A stretch of DNA of 64,000 nucleotides from UKL13-2 sp038206765. Lineage in GTDB: Bacteria; Pseudomonadota; Gammaproteobacteria; Burkholderiales; Usitatibacteraceae. The notes beneath the pieces were generated by a model, which saw only the letters and a program-made list of their open reading frames with translations, ran no database searches and had not been told where the DNA came from. The translations under genes and the position numbers were made by a program. Below, piece after piece: positions 9,154 through 17,282 of this stretch. The stretch is taken from NCBI GenBank assembly GCA_038206765.1, contig JBBRAM010000002.1, forward strand, positions 124,001 through 188,000, in the 5' to 3' direction. The stretch's first letter is position 1, and each line of letters opens with the position of its first letter.

Positions 9154-9787
9154 AGAACCTGCAATCTTGATCTGCGGCGTCGATGAAGCCGGCCGGGGAC
9201 CCTTGGCCGGTGCGGTGTTTGCAGCAGCGGTCATTTTAAATGCGGCGCGGCCCGTCATCGGATTAGCGGACTCCAAAGTGCTGACTGAGAAACGTCGCGA
9301 TCATTTGGCGATTGAAATTCGAGAGCATGCATTGGCTTACTGCATTGCCTCGGCGGATGTGGCCGAAATCGACACGATCAATATTTTGCAAGCCACGTTG
9401 CTCGCGATGAAACGTGCCGTGGAAGGGCTTACCTTCGTAAATAGGCACGCAAATAAGTACGCAACGCAGCACCGCACCATAGAAGTCATTGTTGATGGCC
9501 TACATGTCCCGAAAATTGCTTACCAAAGCCGAGCCGTTGTCGAAGGTGATCGGCTGATTCAGGAGATTTCAGCCGCATCGATCTTGGCGAAAACGGCACG
9601 TGATGCCGAGATGAAAAAACTTCATGAGCACTATCCCCAATATGGTTTTGCCAAACATAAAGGCTATGGCACCGCCCAGCATGTCGCGGCGCTCAAAGAA
9701 CACGGCCCCTGCCCGCAGCACCGTCGCAGCTTTGCGCCGCTTCGGTTGATGCTCGCGCAAGCGCAACTCGATTTAGCTGTGCGGTAG
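9143..9787 (+). CDS. rnhB: ribonuclease HII
   Basis: Endonuclease removing ribonucleotides from RNA/DNA hybrids. The motif GVDEAGRGPLAG carries the first acidic pair, ADSKVLTEKRR the third and VIVDGLH the fourth. The C-terminal region has the usual SILAKTARD and HYPQYGFAKHKGYGT blocks. The frame is open far into lpxB, but similarity begins only about ILICGVDE, so I chose GTG 9143 (214 residues, overlapping lpxB by 11 bases); TTG 9134 is nearly as good. No clear ribosome site for either, which suggests coupling to lpxB translation. The order lpxB-rnhB is common in Proteobacteria. Confidence 0.94.
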   Translation: MPHKEPAILICGVDEAGRGPLAGAVFAAAVILNAARPVIGLADSKVLTEKRRDHLAIEIREHALAYCIASADVAEIDTINILQATLLAMKRAVEGLTFVNRHANKYATQHRTIEVIVDGLHVPKIAYQSRAVVEGDRLIQEISAASILAKTARDAEMKKLHEHYPQYGFAKHKGYGTAQHVAALKEHGPCPQHRRSFAPLRLMLAQAQLDLAVR

Positions 9788-9811
9788 AAATACAAAATCT
9801 GTGAAATCCAC

Positions 9812-10594
9812 ATGAAAGCCATCACCTCCCGAGAAAACCCGTTCGTCAAACAACTCATCGCCTTGGCGCATTCGTCGCGCGAGCGCAAGAGGGCGAAGCT
9901 GACGGTCTTGGATGGCATCCACCTTGTGCGGGCATACACCGACGCGTTGGGCGCGGTGCATGCGCTTGCGGTAGCAGAATCCGCACTGGATGAACCGGAA
10001 GTCAAAGCATTAATGGCGCGTCATGATGATCGTCATATCAATGTGTTGGCCGAACCGCTCATGGCGCAAGCATCGAGCTTGGATTCACCTGCCAACGTGC
10101 TCGCACTCGTTGCCACGCCGAACGCCTCGCCGACGCCATCAAACGCGTCTGCGGTTTTGGTGTTAGAAGACGTACAAGACCCGGGCAATGTCGGTTCGAT
10201 GCTGCGTAGCGCAGCGGCAGCCGGCGTGCGCGAAGTCGTATTGTCCAAAACCTGCGCCTTTGCATGGTCACCCAAGGTTTTGCGAGCGGGGCAGGGCGCA
10301 CATTTTGTGTTGAATATTAACGAGGGTGTCGACGTCGTTTCTTGGGTGAGAGCCTTCCAAGGCCAAGCTCTGGCGCTGGTTCCCAAGGCGTCGATGATTT
10401 TATTCGAATGCGATTTAAAACAACCTACGGCTTTGCTAATTGGCAATGAGGGCAGTGGCTTATCGCCAGAGCTGATCGATGCCACGTCAACAACAATAGC
10501 CATCCCCATGCCCGGTCAAATGGAATCGCTCAACGCGGCGGCGTGTGCGGCAATTGTGCTGTTTGAGATGGTTAGGCAGCGGAATTTGGTGTAA
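9812..10594 (+). CDS. TrmH/SpoU-family RNA 2'-O-ribose methyltransferase
   Basis: 260 residues, SAM-dependent knotted (SPOUT) methyltransferase. The N-terminal substrate-binding domain (about 1-100) starts ITSRENPFVKQLIAL, typical of the TsnR/RlmB-like group. The catalytic domain shows the three SpoU motifs: LVLEDVQDPGNVGSMLRSA (motif 1, with Asn and Arg), LLIGNEGSGLSPEL (motif 2) and IPMPGQMESLNAAACAAIVLFE (motif 3). Such genes next to rnhB usually act on 23S rRNA, but the exact nucleotide cannot be told from sequence. Lies 24 bp after rnhB and closes the envelope operon; no clear terminator follows in the 114-bp gap. Confidence 0.9.
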   Translation: MKAITSRENPFVKQLIALAHSSRERKRAKLTVLDGIHLVRAYTDALGAVHALAVAESALDEPEVKALMARHDDRHINVLAEPLMAQASSLDSPANVLALVATPNASPTPSNASAVLVLEDVQDPGNVGSMLRSAAAAGVREVVLSKTCAFAWSPKVLRAGQGAHFVLNINEGVDVVSWVRAFQGQALALVPKASMILFECDLKQPTALLIGNEGSGLSPELIDATSTTIAIPMPGQMESLNAAACAAIVLFEMVRQRNLV

Positions 10595-10708
10595 AAATTC
10601 GGTGTAAAAATAATCGTAGGACTTTAAAACATTTCAAAACTGCAGCACAGGCTATTTTGCCTAAACCGAACGTAGATCGATGCGTTCAAATGAGTCGGAG
10701 AACCTCTC

Positions 10709-11446
10709 GTGAATAAAACTCCATCCCTAACCACTTCCCCGAGCCAAGCGACTATGCAGCGAAGTTATCGATATTACGAATTGGTGATGGCAGCATTCGT
10801 GGCCGTATATCTATGTTCTAACCTGATTGGTCCGGCCAAGGCAGCGCAAATTGAGCTGCCGATTATTGGTGCATTCACCTTTGGCGCAGGGGTATTGTTT
10901 TTTCCGCTTTCGTATTTGTTTGGCGATATTTTGACCGAGGTTTACGGCTATGCAAGGGCGCGTCGCGTCATTTGGGCAGGTTTTGGGGCGATGATTTTTG
11001 CGGCCGTAATGTCAACGGTTGTAGTGTCGTTGCCACCTGCGCCAAGTTGGCCGAATCAAGCTGCGTATGAAACTGTTTTTGGCCAAACATGGCGTATTGT
11101 TGGCGCGTCGATGATCGCTTATTTTTGCGGTGAATTTGTGAATTCTTATGTGCTCGCCAAAATGAAAGTGGCATCCGATGGTCGGCGCATGGGATTGCGG
11201 TTCGTGGTCTCGACCATTTTCGGTGAGGGCGTAGATTCATTTCTGTTCTACCCTATTGCCTTCTATGGCACGTGGAGCAATGATCTACTCGTCCAAGTCA
11301 TGGCCGCGCAATGGGGACTTAAAGTGTTTGTTGAGGTCGTGTTACTGCCAGTGACGATCCCGCTCGTTCGTGCCCTTAAAAAAGCCGAATCGGAAGATTA
11401 CTTTGACCGCGATACGGTGTTCACGCCGTTCTCGCTTAAAACATAG
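10709..11446 (+). CDS. queuosine precursor transporter (YhhQ/VUT family)
   Basis: 245 residues, about six membrane segments, member of the DUF165/VUT family (YhhQ), which imports preQ0/preQ1 for queuosine tRNA modification. Family signs are GVLFFPLSYLFGDILTEVYGY early in the protein, ARRVIWAGF, and a later charged segment STIFGEGVDSFLFYPIAFYG. GTG start with GGAG 8 bases upstream. The 114-bp leader was checked by eye for a preQ1 riboswitch and none could be supported. Followed by the SemiSWEET gene after 33 bp, ending at a strong terminator, so the two may form one unit. Confidence 0.87.
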   Translation: MNKTPSLTTSPSQATMQRSYRYYELVMAAFVAVYLCSNLIGPAKAAQIELPIIGAFTFGAGVLFFPLSYLFGDILTEVYGYARARRVIWAGFGAMIFAAVMSTVVVSLPPAPSWPNQAAYETVFGQTWRIVGASMIAYFCGEFVNSYVLAKMKVASDGRRMGLRFVVSTIFGEGVDSFLFYPIAFYGTWSNDLLVQVMAAQWGLKVFVEVVLLPVTIPLVRALKKAESEDYFDRDTVFTPFSLKT

Positions 11447-11479
11447 AATCCGAAATTTAAAACATAAAGGCAGAGATAA

Positions 11480-11734
11480 ATGGCACTCGTTGATGTAGTC
11501 GGAACCGTCGCGGCGCTCCTCACCACGCTCGCGTTTGTCCCGCAAGTGGTCCAGATTTGGCGTACCCGCTCGGCCAGCAGTGTGTCGATGCCAATGTATG
11601 TGATCTTCACGGTTGGCGTGCTGTTATGGTTGGCTTACGGTTTAATGTTGGTCTCATGGCCGATTATTGGCTGCAACATTGTCACGCTGGTACTGTCGGT
11701 TTCAGTAATTGTGATGAAGTTAAAATTTGATTGA
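11480..11734 (+). CDS. SemiSWEET sugar transporter
   Basis: 84 residues forming a three-helix bundle (about 5-22, 38-58, 62-80), the size of bacterial SemiSWEETs, which dimerise to make a sugar-permeating pore in the inner membrane. The family PQ motif is in TLAFVPQVVQIWRTRS (P21-Q22), followed by SASSVSMPMYVIFTVGVLLWLAYG and the NIVTLVLS helix. Start ATG has AGGCAGAG upstream. A stem-loop terminator begins six bases after the stop. The substrate (sucrose or glucose type) cannot be predicted. No operon partner other than the upstream transporter. Confidence 0.88.
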   Translation: MALVDVVGTVAALLTTLAFVPQVVQIWRTRSASSVSMPMYVIFTVGVLLWLAYGLMLVSWPIIGCNIVTLVLSVSVIVMKLKFD

Positions 11735-11739
11735 TTTAG

Positions 11740-11770
11740 AAAAAAGGCGCACGTGCTGTGCGCCTTTTTT
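11740..11770 (+). terminator. Rho-independent terminator after SemiSWEET gene
   Basis: Stem AAAAAGGCGCAC / GTGCGCCTTTTTT with loop GTGCT and a continuing T-rich stretch (TTTTATTTTTG). The T run favours + strand transcription; the A run on the other side means it could also stop the minus-strand DUF4397 gene, whose stop codon is at 11850. Confidence 0.88.
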
Positions 11771-11849
11771 ATTTTTGTGAGCCAATCTGCTATCGACTTT
11801 CCACTTCTTGCTAAGTGGAACTGCAAGAAAATAGAAATTGAAGCCAGCT

Positions 11850-13190
11850 TTACTTATCCAGTTTGGTCAGGATCGCCGGGTTAGCTAATGTTCCCGATAC
11901 GATAATCGAGTAAGAGCCGCCTGCGGTTAGATCCTTGGTCTCGCTAATTACGGCTGTTGCAGCGGTGTCGCGACTGACGCTGACGGTCGTACCAAGCCCG
12001 CCCGTGGTTTCGAAATAGGCAGACGCCGTGCGTGTTGCCGTGAGTCCGGTAAGCGGCTTGTTGCCAATTGACAAAGCAAGGTTTGGAATCGTTGTTGCAT
12101 TCACGAGGCGCACGCGGATATTGGTGCCTTTTGGCGGGAAAATCTTGTCTGCGATCGAAAATGCGCTGATACTGTTGTCAACAGGATTGATTGAGAGGAA
12201 GGTGGAGTAATCCGTTGCACCATCAAAAGTTGCGTTGAGCGTGTACGTGTTGGTGGACGGTGGATTCCCTGCATCGCTATAAACGATTGTTTTTGCGCCA
12301 CTCGGTGTTTTCTCGAAGTTTGACGCCGTACCGTAAGTCACGTTCGTAAACAACAACGCGCCGTTAACATTGACGTTTGTTGACGCGACAGTTGCTTGGG
12401 AGTTGGCCGAGCGAATACGCGATACCGTGCTGTTGATAAACTCCGGTGTTCCTGTGTCGTCATTTTGTTTGAGCCAGAACGCGCTGGGTAATTCACCGGA
12501 GCCGGCGTTGAACAATCCTAAGTTATAAACCTGCTGAGCGTCGAGTTGACGCGCTGGTACGCGCAGCACAATGTCTTTTGTACCTGGCGAAGTCAATATA
12601 ACTTGGTAGGAGCCGACCGCCACATCGTAAATGCCGCCGCCCGTGGCAATCGTTGGTGAAACCGTGTTGTAGTCAACCGTGGAGCCGACGACATACACAT
12701 CGAACGTACCCAAGCCAACCATGTAATTCGCAACGCGTACGCGTGCATTGGTACTGGCAACATTAGATTGATCGTTATTAAGAAACGCTGCTGAGGTCGT
12801 TGTCGAACCTCCAAAAACCACCAGCAATTGCTTCTGTTGCGACACAACTGGCAACGAAAATGCGGTTGGCGTTGTCGTGATAACACCGCCAGCATTAGAA
12901 ATCTGAAAGCTCTGCGTCCCGCTAGTGACGTCCGAGTAACCGCTCGTTGCTTTGTAGGCGATGCCGGACTGGAAGTTAGTTGCTGTGGTCGCGCCGTTGA
13001 TGAATGCGCTGATGCTGATCGGCCCCGCTTCCGGTGCGATATTGAGCACCCGCACGCTGGAGATGGTGCTTTGCGAAGAGTTTTTACCGCAGCCTACCAA
13101 ACCGACCGCCGCGATAGTGGCGACGGTGGCAACGGTCGCCAGTTTGGTGAATATAGTTGCCAAGCTGCGGCCTTGATTTAAAACATCCAT
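11850..13190 (-). CDS. DUF4397-type putative lipoprotein
   Basis: 446 residues from ATG 13190, chosen because GGAG lies 6 bases upstream; the frame is open 23 codons further, but those look like untranslated leader. Signal: basic start, hydrophobic ATVATVATIAAVGLVGC, with a lipobox-like LVGC at residues 31-34. The body is made of repeated immunoglobulin-like segments: SSVRVLNIAPEAGPISISAF..., NARVRVANYMVGLGTFDVYV... and TNIRVRLVNATTIPNLALSI..., the pattern of DUF4397 domains that recur in secreted lipoproteins. Low-charge, Thr/Ser/Ala-rich composition fits a surface or periplasmic protein. Function unknown; probably anchored to the outer membrane. Confidence 0.82.
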   Translation of the reverse strand: MDVLNQGRSLATIFTKLATVATVATIAAVGLVGCGKNSSQSTISSVRVLNIAPEAGPISISAFINGATTATNFQSGIAYKATSGYSDVTSGTQSFQISNAGGVITTTPTAFSLPVVSQQKQLLVVFGGSTTTSAAFLNNDQSNVASTNARVRVANYMVGLGTFDVYVVGSTVDYNTVSPTIATGGGIYDVAVGSYQVILTSPGTKDIVLRVPARQLDAQQVYNLGLFNAGSGELPSAFWLKQNDDTGTPEFINSTVSRIRSANSQATVASTNVNVNGALLFTNVTYGTASNFEKTPSGAKTIVYSDAGNPPSTNTYTLNATFDGATDYSTFLSINPVDNSISAFSIADKIFPPKGTNIRVRLVNATTIPNLALSIGNKPLTGLTATRTASAYFETTGGLGTTVSVSRDTAATAVISETKDLTAGGSYSIIVSGTLANPAILTKLDK

Positions 13191-13437
13191 TTGTTGCTCC
13201 ATCTGCTTTAGTTGTTTAGAAAACTTTGAGTATGATCGGGACGTGAAGTTCGCATCCAACGATTAGCTGGCAATTCTAGTTGCAACGATTCTTTAGAGCC
13301 AACACTTTAGCAGAAACGCGCCCTGCAAGAGGTATCGGCCATAAATCAAGATGTAACAAAAAACGTTGCGCCTGTTCATTCAGGGCTATGTCTCCCATCC
13401 GATGACGCTTTGCAACCCGACGGCGTGAACGGATTCA

Positions 13438-13752
13438 CTACTGCTGAGGCAGCGCTGCCCCGCAACACCAGCATAGTTCAAAGCTGCCAGGATTGCCCTC
13501 CTTGCACTGCTGACAATGCTGTTCGGCGGTCTCGCTCGCCGGACGCTGGTAGTCCGCGACGACCGAACGAGCATGTTGCTCCTGATGGAGCTGCACAATC
13601 CAGACCTGCGGATAGGCGGCAGACATTGGCAATTCGCCCAAGGCGCTCATGCCGTTGGCATTAAAGATATGTGCCGGAATACCCGCCTGCGCGAGCAAAT
13701 CGCGGACGAGATGGGCATCGGGCAGATTAGACGCGGTGTAAACGCATTTCAT
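13438..13752 (-). CDS. DUF2007-domain protein with C-terminal zinc ribbon
   Basis: 104 residues. Residues 1-68 (MKCVYTASNLPDAHLVRDLL...VWIVQLHQEQHARSVVADY) match the DUF2007 fold, a ferredoxin-like domain that resembles a PII-type signal protein and is annotated putative signal transducing protein. The C-terminal part has C80-x2-C83 and C94-x2-C97 with an extra C96, a short zinc ribbon. Small cytoplasmic protein, no signal peptide. It stands alone on the minus strand between two secreted-protein genes; the 247 bp between it and the DUF4397 start hold nothing I recognise. Partner unknown. Confidence 0.8.
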   Translation of the reverse strand: MKCVYTASNLPDAHLVRDLLAQAGIPAHIFNANGMSALGELPMSAAYPQVWIVQLHQEQHARSVVADYQRPASETAEQHCQQCKEGNPGSFELCWCCGAALPQQ

Positions 13753-13831
13753 TGGCGATTGTTCGGAAAGGCGGTGGCGGTGGCGGGGTTGGGCGTTGCA
13801 AAATTAAAAAAGTTTGTGGTGGCAAAAAACA

Positions 13832-13860
13832 AAAGGGCTGCGAAGTAATCGCAGCCCTTT
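13832..13860 (-). terminator. Rho-independent terminator of the autotransporter gene
   Basis: AAAGGGCTGCGA / TCGCAGCCCTTT with a 5-base loop. On the minus strand the stem is followed by TTGTTTTTTGCC, so it serves the esterase gene that ends at 13891, 31 bp away. Confidence 0.88.
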
Positions 13861-13890
13861 CGGTGCACCAACAGGTTGGTTGCTGGTTAC

Positions 13891-15801
13891 TTAAAACGCA
13901 AATGAGACATTTGCGGTCACGCCATCTTGCTTGACGTTATCGCGGCCAAATACGCTGGAATACACAACGGCCAAGCCGATTTGGTCGGTGATGTTGCCAC
14001 GAATACCAATCGTACCGGTGCTCCATGTTTTCGTTGGCACATAGCCGGGAATGTCGTAGCTGATGTTTTGCGTGACAGTGACCGGCGATGCCGTGACGGA
14101 ACGTGGATCGCGCTTGTTTTCCTGATCGTAGGAAATACGGGCAAACGGTGTCCAGCTGCCCAGTTTGAAGCTGGCGCGTGCGCCGAAGCTGGTGACATTG
14201 GAATTACGATCCTGGCCGCTAATTTTAAGGCGTGTCGATTGCTCAAGCGGGTTGCCGTTGTTCTCGACGAACTCGTTTACCGTTACGTTTTGGTTCGTGA
14301 TGCCAAAGAACGGCCCAACTGCTAAGCCGCCCAGCGCGAAGTCATAGCCGAGGGTCACGTTCGCCGATGCATTGTCGCCCTTGGTGCTGGCGGTGTTAGT
14401 GCGGGTGGTAATCCCGAGCTTGATATTGCGCTGCACATCGTTGAACTGGATGTTGGCAATTGTTGCCGAGAAATTGCCGTAAAAGCCAGTTTCACCGCTG
14501 CGAATCGAGCCAAACACCGAACCGGCAGTCTCACTTGTGCTGAACTTGCCGAAGCCGTTCATCGTCGCATCAGCTGTCGATTTGCCGACCGCAACGCCAA
14601 CCGTGAAGGAATCTGAGGCGCGGAATGTCAAACCGACTGTTGCAGTGCGGTTTTTGGAGTCCGTTTGTGGGCTTAGCGAATTGGTGGCGATGTTGAATTT
14701 TCCACCATCACCAGCTGCAAATGCAGCCACTCTACCAATTGCTGCGCGTTGGCCGGCAATGACGCCTTCGTCCAATGTGCGGATATGCGCGGCGCGAGAG
14801 GCGAGCGGCACTTCAGCCATGGTTGAATAAGCGTTTGGTCCGTCGATCAATGCTTTTACAAAATCAGCCTGAATAGCGTGCGAGGCCGAGGTTGGATGCA
14901 CTGCATCAGCGAACATATAAGTAGATGCACTGCCCGGCACGGAATTGCCCGCAAAACAAGTTAGAGATGAAGCTGAGCCGGTTGGCAAACACGCGGTCAG
15001 TGTGGTGTTTGTGAAGCCAAATGCGGCTGCGTTGGCCTTTACCTCGGCAAACAACGTGAATGTATCTACAGGAATCACGCGCAAACCGCTGGCGGCGATG
15101 GTGTTAAACAAATTAATATTAAAGCCGGCAGATAGCTGCGTTCCGGCGGCAGTTTGCGCTGCTGGCGCGCCCAGCGCGGCTGAGAAACCAGGTGTTGCGC
15201 CGATATCAGGCAATCCAAATACCAGAACGTACTTGGCACCTGCAGCTTGCAGGCGTCCGATTTGTTGCACTTCTGAAAGCGCTAAACCCGCCAAAAAAGT
15301 CGAGGGGTTTACCGTGCCCCCACCGATTGCCGGCAAGGTTTGGAAAATATCATTCGCACCCGCCCACACTGCGTAGAGCGCGCGCGGATCCGCTGATCCA
15401 CCACTGGCCGCTAAATACTCGGTAATTTGTGTTTGTACCGAGCGGTTTGGATTGCCACCGGGAGGCGTGCTTGGCGAAGGAACGGCAACGCGTGCACCGC
15501 CTTGCGCATAGTTTTGACCGCCTGCATTGGAAGGATTGGGGTTGCCACCGTAAGTAGTGGCGATGATTTCCGCCCAAACTGGACCAGGGTTTGTAGTGAA
15601 GCGGCCCACGGTCGGCACCAATGCCGCTGGTACGCCAAGACCGGCCAAAAATGGACGGAAATAACCCGCATCCGACAAGCTATCGCCGAACACATATACA
15701 CCGCTAAACTGCACCGCGTTGGCAGTTGTCACGGAGAGTGACGCGCCGATTGCAAGTGTGGAAGCAACTAGGGTTGGAATAAGACGTTTTTTGACCGACA
15801 T
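13891..15801 (-). CDS. GDSL-type autotransporter esterase/lipase (EstA-like)
   Basis: 636 residues. Signal peptide MSVKKRLIPTLVASTLAIGA... with cleavage after ANA (29). The passenger is an SGNH/GDSL hydrolase: block I VYVFGDSLSDAG with catalytic S41, block III AVWAGANDIF, and block V DAVHPTSASH with the Asp/His pair near residue 300. A C-terminal beta-barrel of about 270 residues (from roughly 365) with alternating amphipathic strands ends in phenylalanine (VSFAF), as needed for BAM insertion. This is the architecture of surface esterases such as Pseudomonas EstA, which keep the passenger attached. Own terminator downstream, long A+T-rich upstream region. Confidence 0.92.
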   Translation of the reverse strand: MSVKKRLIPTLVASTLAIGASLSVTTANAVQFSGVYVFGDSLSDAGYFRPFLAGLGVPAALVPTVGRFTTNPGPVWAEIIATTYGGNPNPSNAGGQNYAQGGARVAVPSPSTPPGGNPNRSVQTQITEYLAASGGSADPRALYAVWAGANDIFQTLPAIGGGTVNPSTFLAGLALSEVQQIGRLQAAGAKYVLVFGLPDIGATPGFSAALGAPAAQTAAGTQLSAGFNINLFNTIAASGLRVIPVDTFTLFAEVKANAAAFGFTNTTLTACLPTGSASSLTCFAGNSVPGSASTYMFADAVHPTSASHAIQADFVKALIDGPNAYSTMAEVPLASRAAHIRTLDEGVIAGQRAAIGRVAAFAAGDGGKFNIATNSLSPQTDSKNRTATVGLTFRASDSFTVGVAVGKSTADATMNGFGKFSTSETAGSVFGSIRSGETGFYGNFSATIANIQFNDVQRNIKLGITTRTNTASTKGDNASANVTLGYDFALGGLAVGPFFGITNQNVTVNEFVENNGNPLEQSTRLKISGQDRNSNVTSFGARASFKLGSWTPFARISYDQENKRDPRSVTASPVTVTQNISYDIPGYVPTKTWSTGTIGIRGNITDQIGLAVVYSSVFGRDNVKQDGVTANVSFAF

Positions 15802-16179
15802 GACATTCTCCTCGCGAGATAAAACATTGATGTAACGTTGATTTTAAGAATTTTCAGAAATTCTTTTTTGGGGGATCGGTGTAACGAGTTGGATTGAAAC
15901 GGGTATTCAAAAAGCTGCAAACAGAGCGTAAAAACCGCAAACTAACCTGCAAACACAGTGCAATTGCTTATTAACCAAATTATCATGTCACAAATGTTGC
16001 GCTGACTCAATGAATCGACCATTTTTATAGTCACCCATGTGCATAAAAACAACGAAAAGATATTTTGGCAATTAAAACTTATAAAACGACAAAACTCTAG
16101 TAGATACGACCATTTCAACACAGAAGTACCCGGAAACGCCCGCCAATACTAGACTTTCAATTTTTATTGCTTTAATTTG
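15802..16179. other. A+T-rich intergenic region upstream of the esterase gene
   Basis: 378 bp with no gene. It must carry the esterase promoter (minus strand) and the 3' region of ppsR. At 15846-15869 a stem AAGAATTT/AAATTCTT with loop TCAG and a T run looks like a terminator for + strand transcription, although no + gene precedes it. At 16094-16153 lies a member of the dispersed hairpin repeat (CTCTAGTAGATACG...CGCCCGCCAATACTAG). Confidence 0.5.
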
Positions 16180-17004
16180 CTAATAAACCCGTCGCACCAG
16201 CTGCGCCTCATGCAGCAGGGTTGTTGCCAGTTCTTCGATGCTTTTTGTTGTCGAGTTTAGGTGCGCAATCCCCGCCTGCTGCATCAAGGTCTCGGCGGCT
16301 TGCACCTCCCATTTGCAGTTCTCAATTGAAGCATATTTACTATCGGGCTTTCGTTCTTGGCGGATCTGCGCAAGGCGATCCGGCACAATCGTTAGGCCAT
16401 ACACTTTGTTGCGTAAAGGCAACAGCGCGGGCGGCAATTTCATCCGCTCCAAATCTTCGGGAATCAGCGGGTAGTTTGCCGCTTTTACACCAAATTGCAA
16501 CGCCAAATAAAGACAAGTCGGCGTTTTGCCCGAGCGTGATACGCCGACCAAAATAATATCGGCCTGCTCCAAATTGCGGTTGGTCATACCGTCATCATGC
16601 GCCAAGGTGTAATTCACCGCTTCGATACGATGGTTGTAATCCTTAAAATTGCCCGCCGAATGGCTGCGACCAATCGCATGGGCAGATTTGGTGCCGAGCT
16701 CTTCTTCCAACGGCACAATGAAACGATCCACCACATCTAACACCATGCAATTCGCTTTGTTGATCTCCTCACGCAAATCCGGTTTCATGAGCGACGTGAA
16801 CACGAGGGGACGCATGCCCGATTCCACATTGGCACGTTCAATGTCCAGCAACACTTCACGCACTTTTTCGATATTGTCTACGAACGGCAACGTAACGCGG
16901 TGAAATTCAATATCATCAAACTGGGTCAGCAGCGAGTTGCCCAGCATTTCAACCGTAATTCCGGTGCGGTCAGATATAAAAAAGGCGGTTCGACGGTTTG
17001 GCAT
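16180..17004 (-). CDS. ppsR: PEP synthetase regulatory protein (kinase/pyrophosphorylase)
   Basis: 274 residues, DUF299 family. Bifunctional enzyme that inactivates PEP synthase by ADP-dependent threonine phosphorylation and reactivates it by phosphate-dependent dephosphorylation. Starts TAFFISDRTGITVEMLGNSLL (residues 6-26), contains the P-loop GVSRSGKT at 154-161 and the downstream TPTCLYLALQFGVKAANYPL block. Divergent from its target ppsA, with 278 bp between the starts. Length normal. ATG start preceded by a usable AAGGGAAG. Confidence 0.95.
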   Translation of the reverse strand: MPNRRTAFFISDRTGITVEMLGNSLLTQFDDIEFHRVTLPFVDNIEKVREVLLDIERANVESGMRPLVFTSLMKPDLREEINKANCMVLDVVDRFIVPLEEELGTKSAHAIGRSHSAGNFKDYNHRIEAVNYTLAHDDGMTNRNLEQADIILVGVSRSGKTPTCLYLALQFGVKAANYPLIPEDLERMKLPPALLPLRNKVYGLTIVPDRLAQIRQERKPDSKYASIENCKWEVQAAETLMQQAGIAHLNSTTKSIEELATTLLHEAQLVRRVY

Positions 17005-17282
17005 GCGGCTTCCCTTTGGGGTTCTTTGTAGCTTGTTGTGGTTTCTAGGGGTTTCTTGGGGGCATTCGGGCGGGTTTCGCTTTGGCTTCTATTATTGCGC
17101 CGCAGCAAAATCACCAGTGCGGATTGAAGCGAGGCTATAATTATGGCTGAAATACCGCTTTTCTCCTGGTTTGTTGCGGTCGTCAGCCTCGACGCCTGCG
17201 ATTCACCCGACTATTTCACTAATTCGCATCTTGTTCTGCCGCGCTCGCTACGGTTAACTTCTAAAAACTTACCGGATACGCC
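17005..17282. promoter_or_regulatory. divergent ppsR/ppsA control region
   Basis: 278 bp between two divergent start codons, so it must hold both promoters. I cannot assign boxes with confidence. A small frame at 17143 within it overlaps the ppsA start and is not convincing. Confidence 0.4.

Noticed and set aside
10595..10708. possible preQ1 riboswitch before the queuosine precursor transporter
   Set aside because: No preQ1-I-like stem with A-rich tail or preQ1-II/III pattern could be recognised by eye; a covariance search would be needed.
15846..15869. terminator-like hairpin upstream of the esterase
   Set aside because: Correctly oriented only for plus-strand transcription, where no gene precedes; kept as a note rather than a called terminator.
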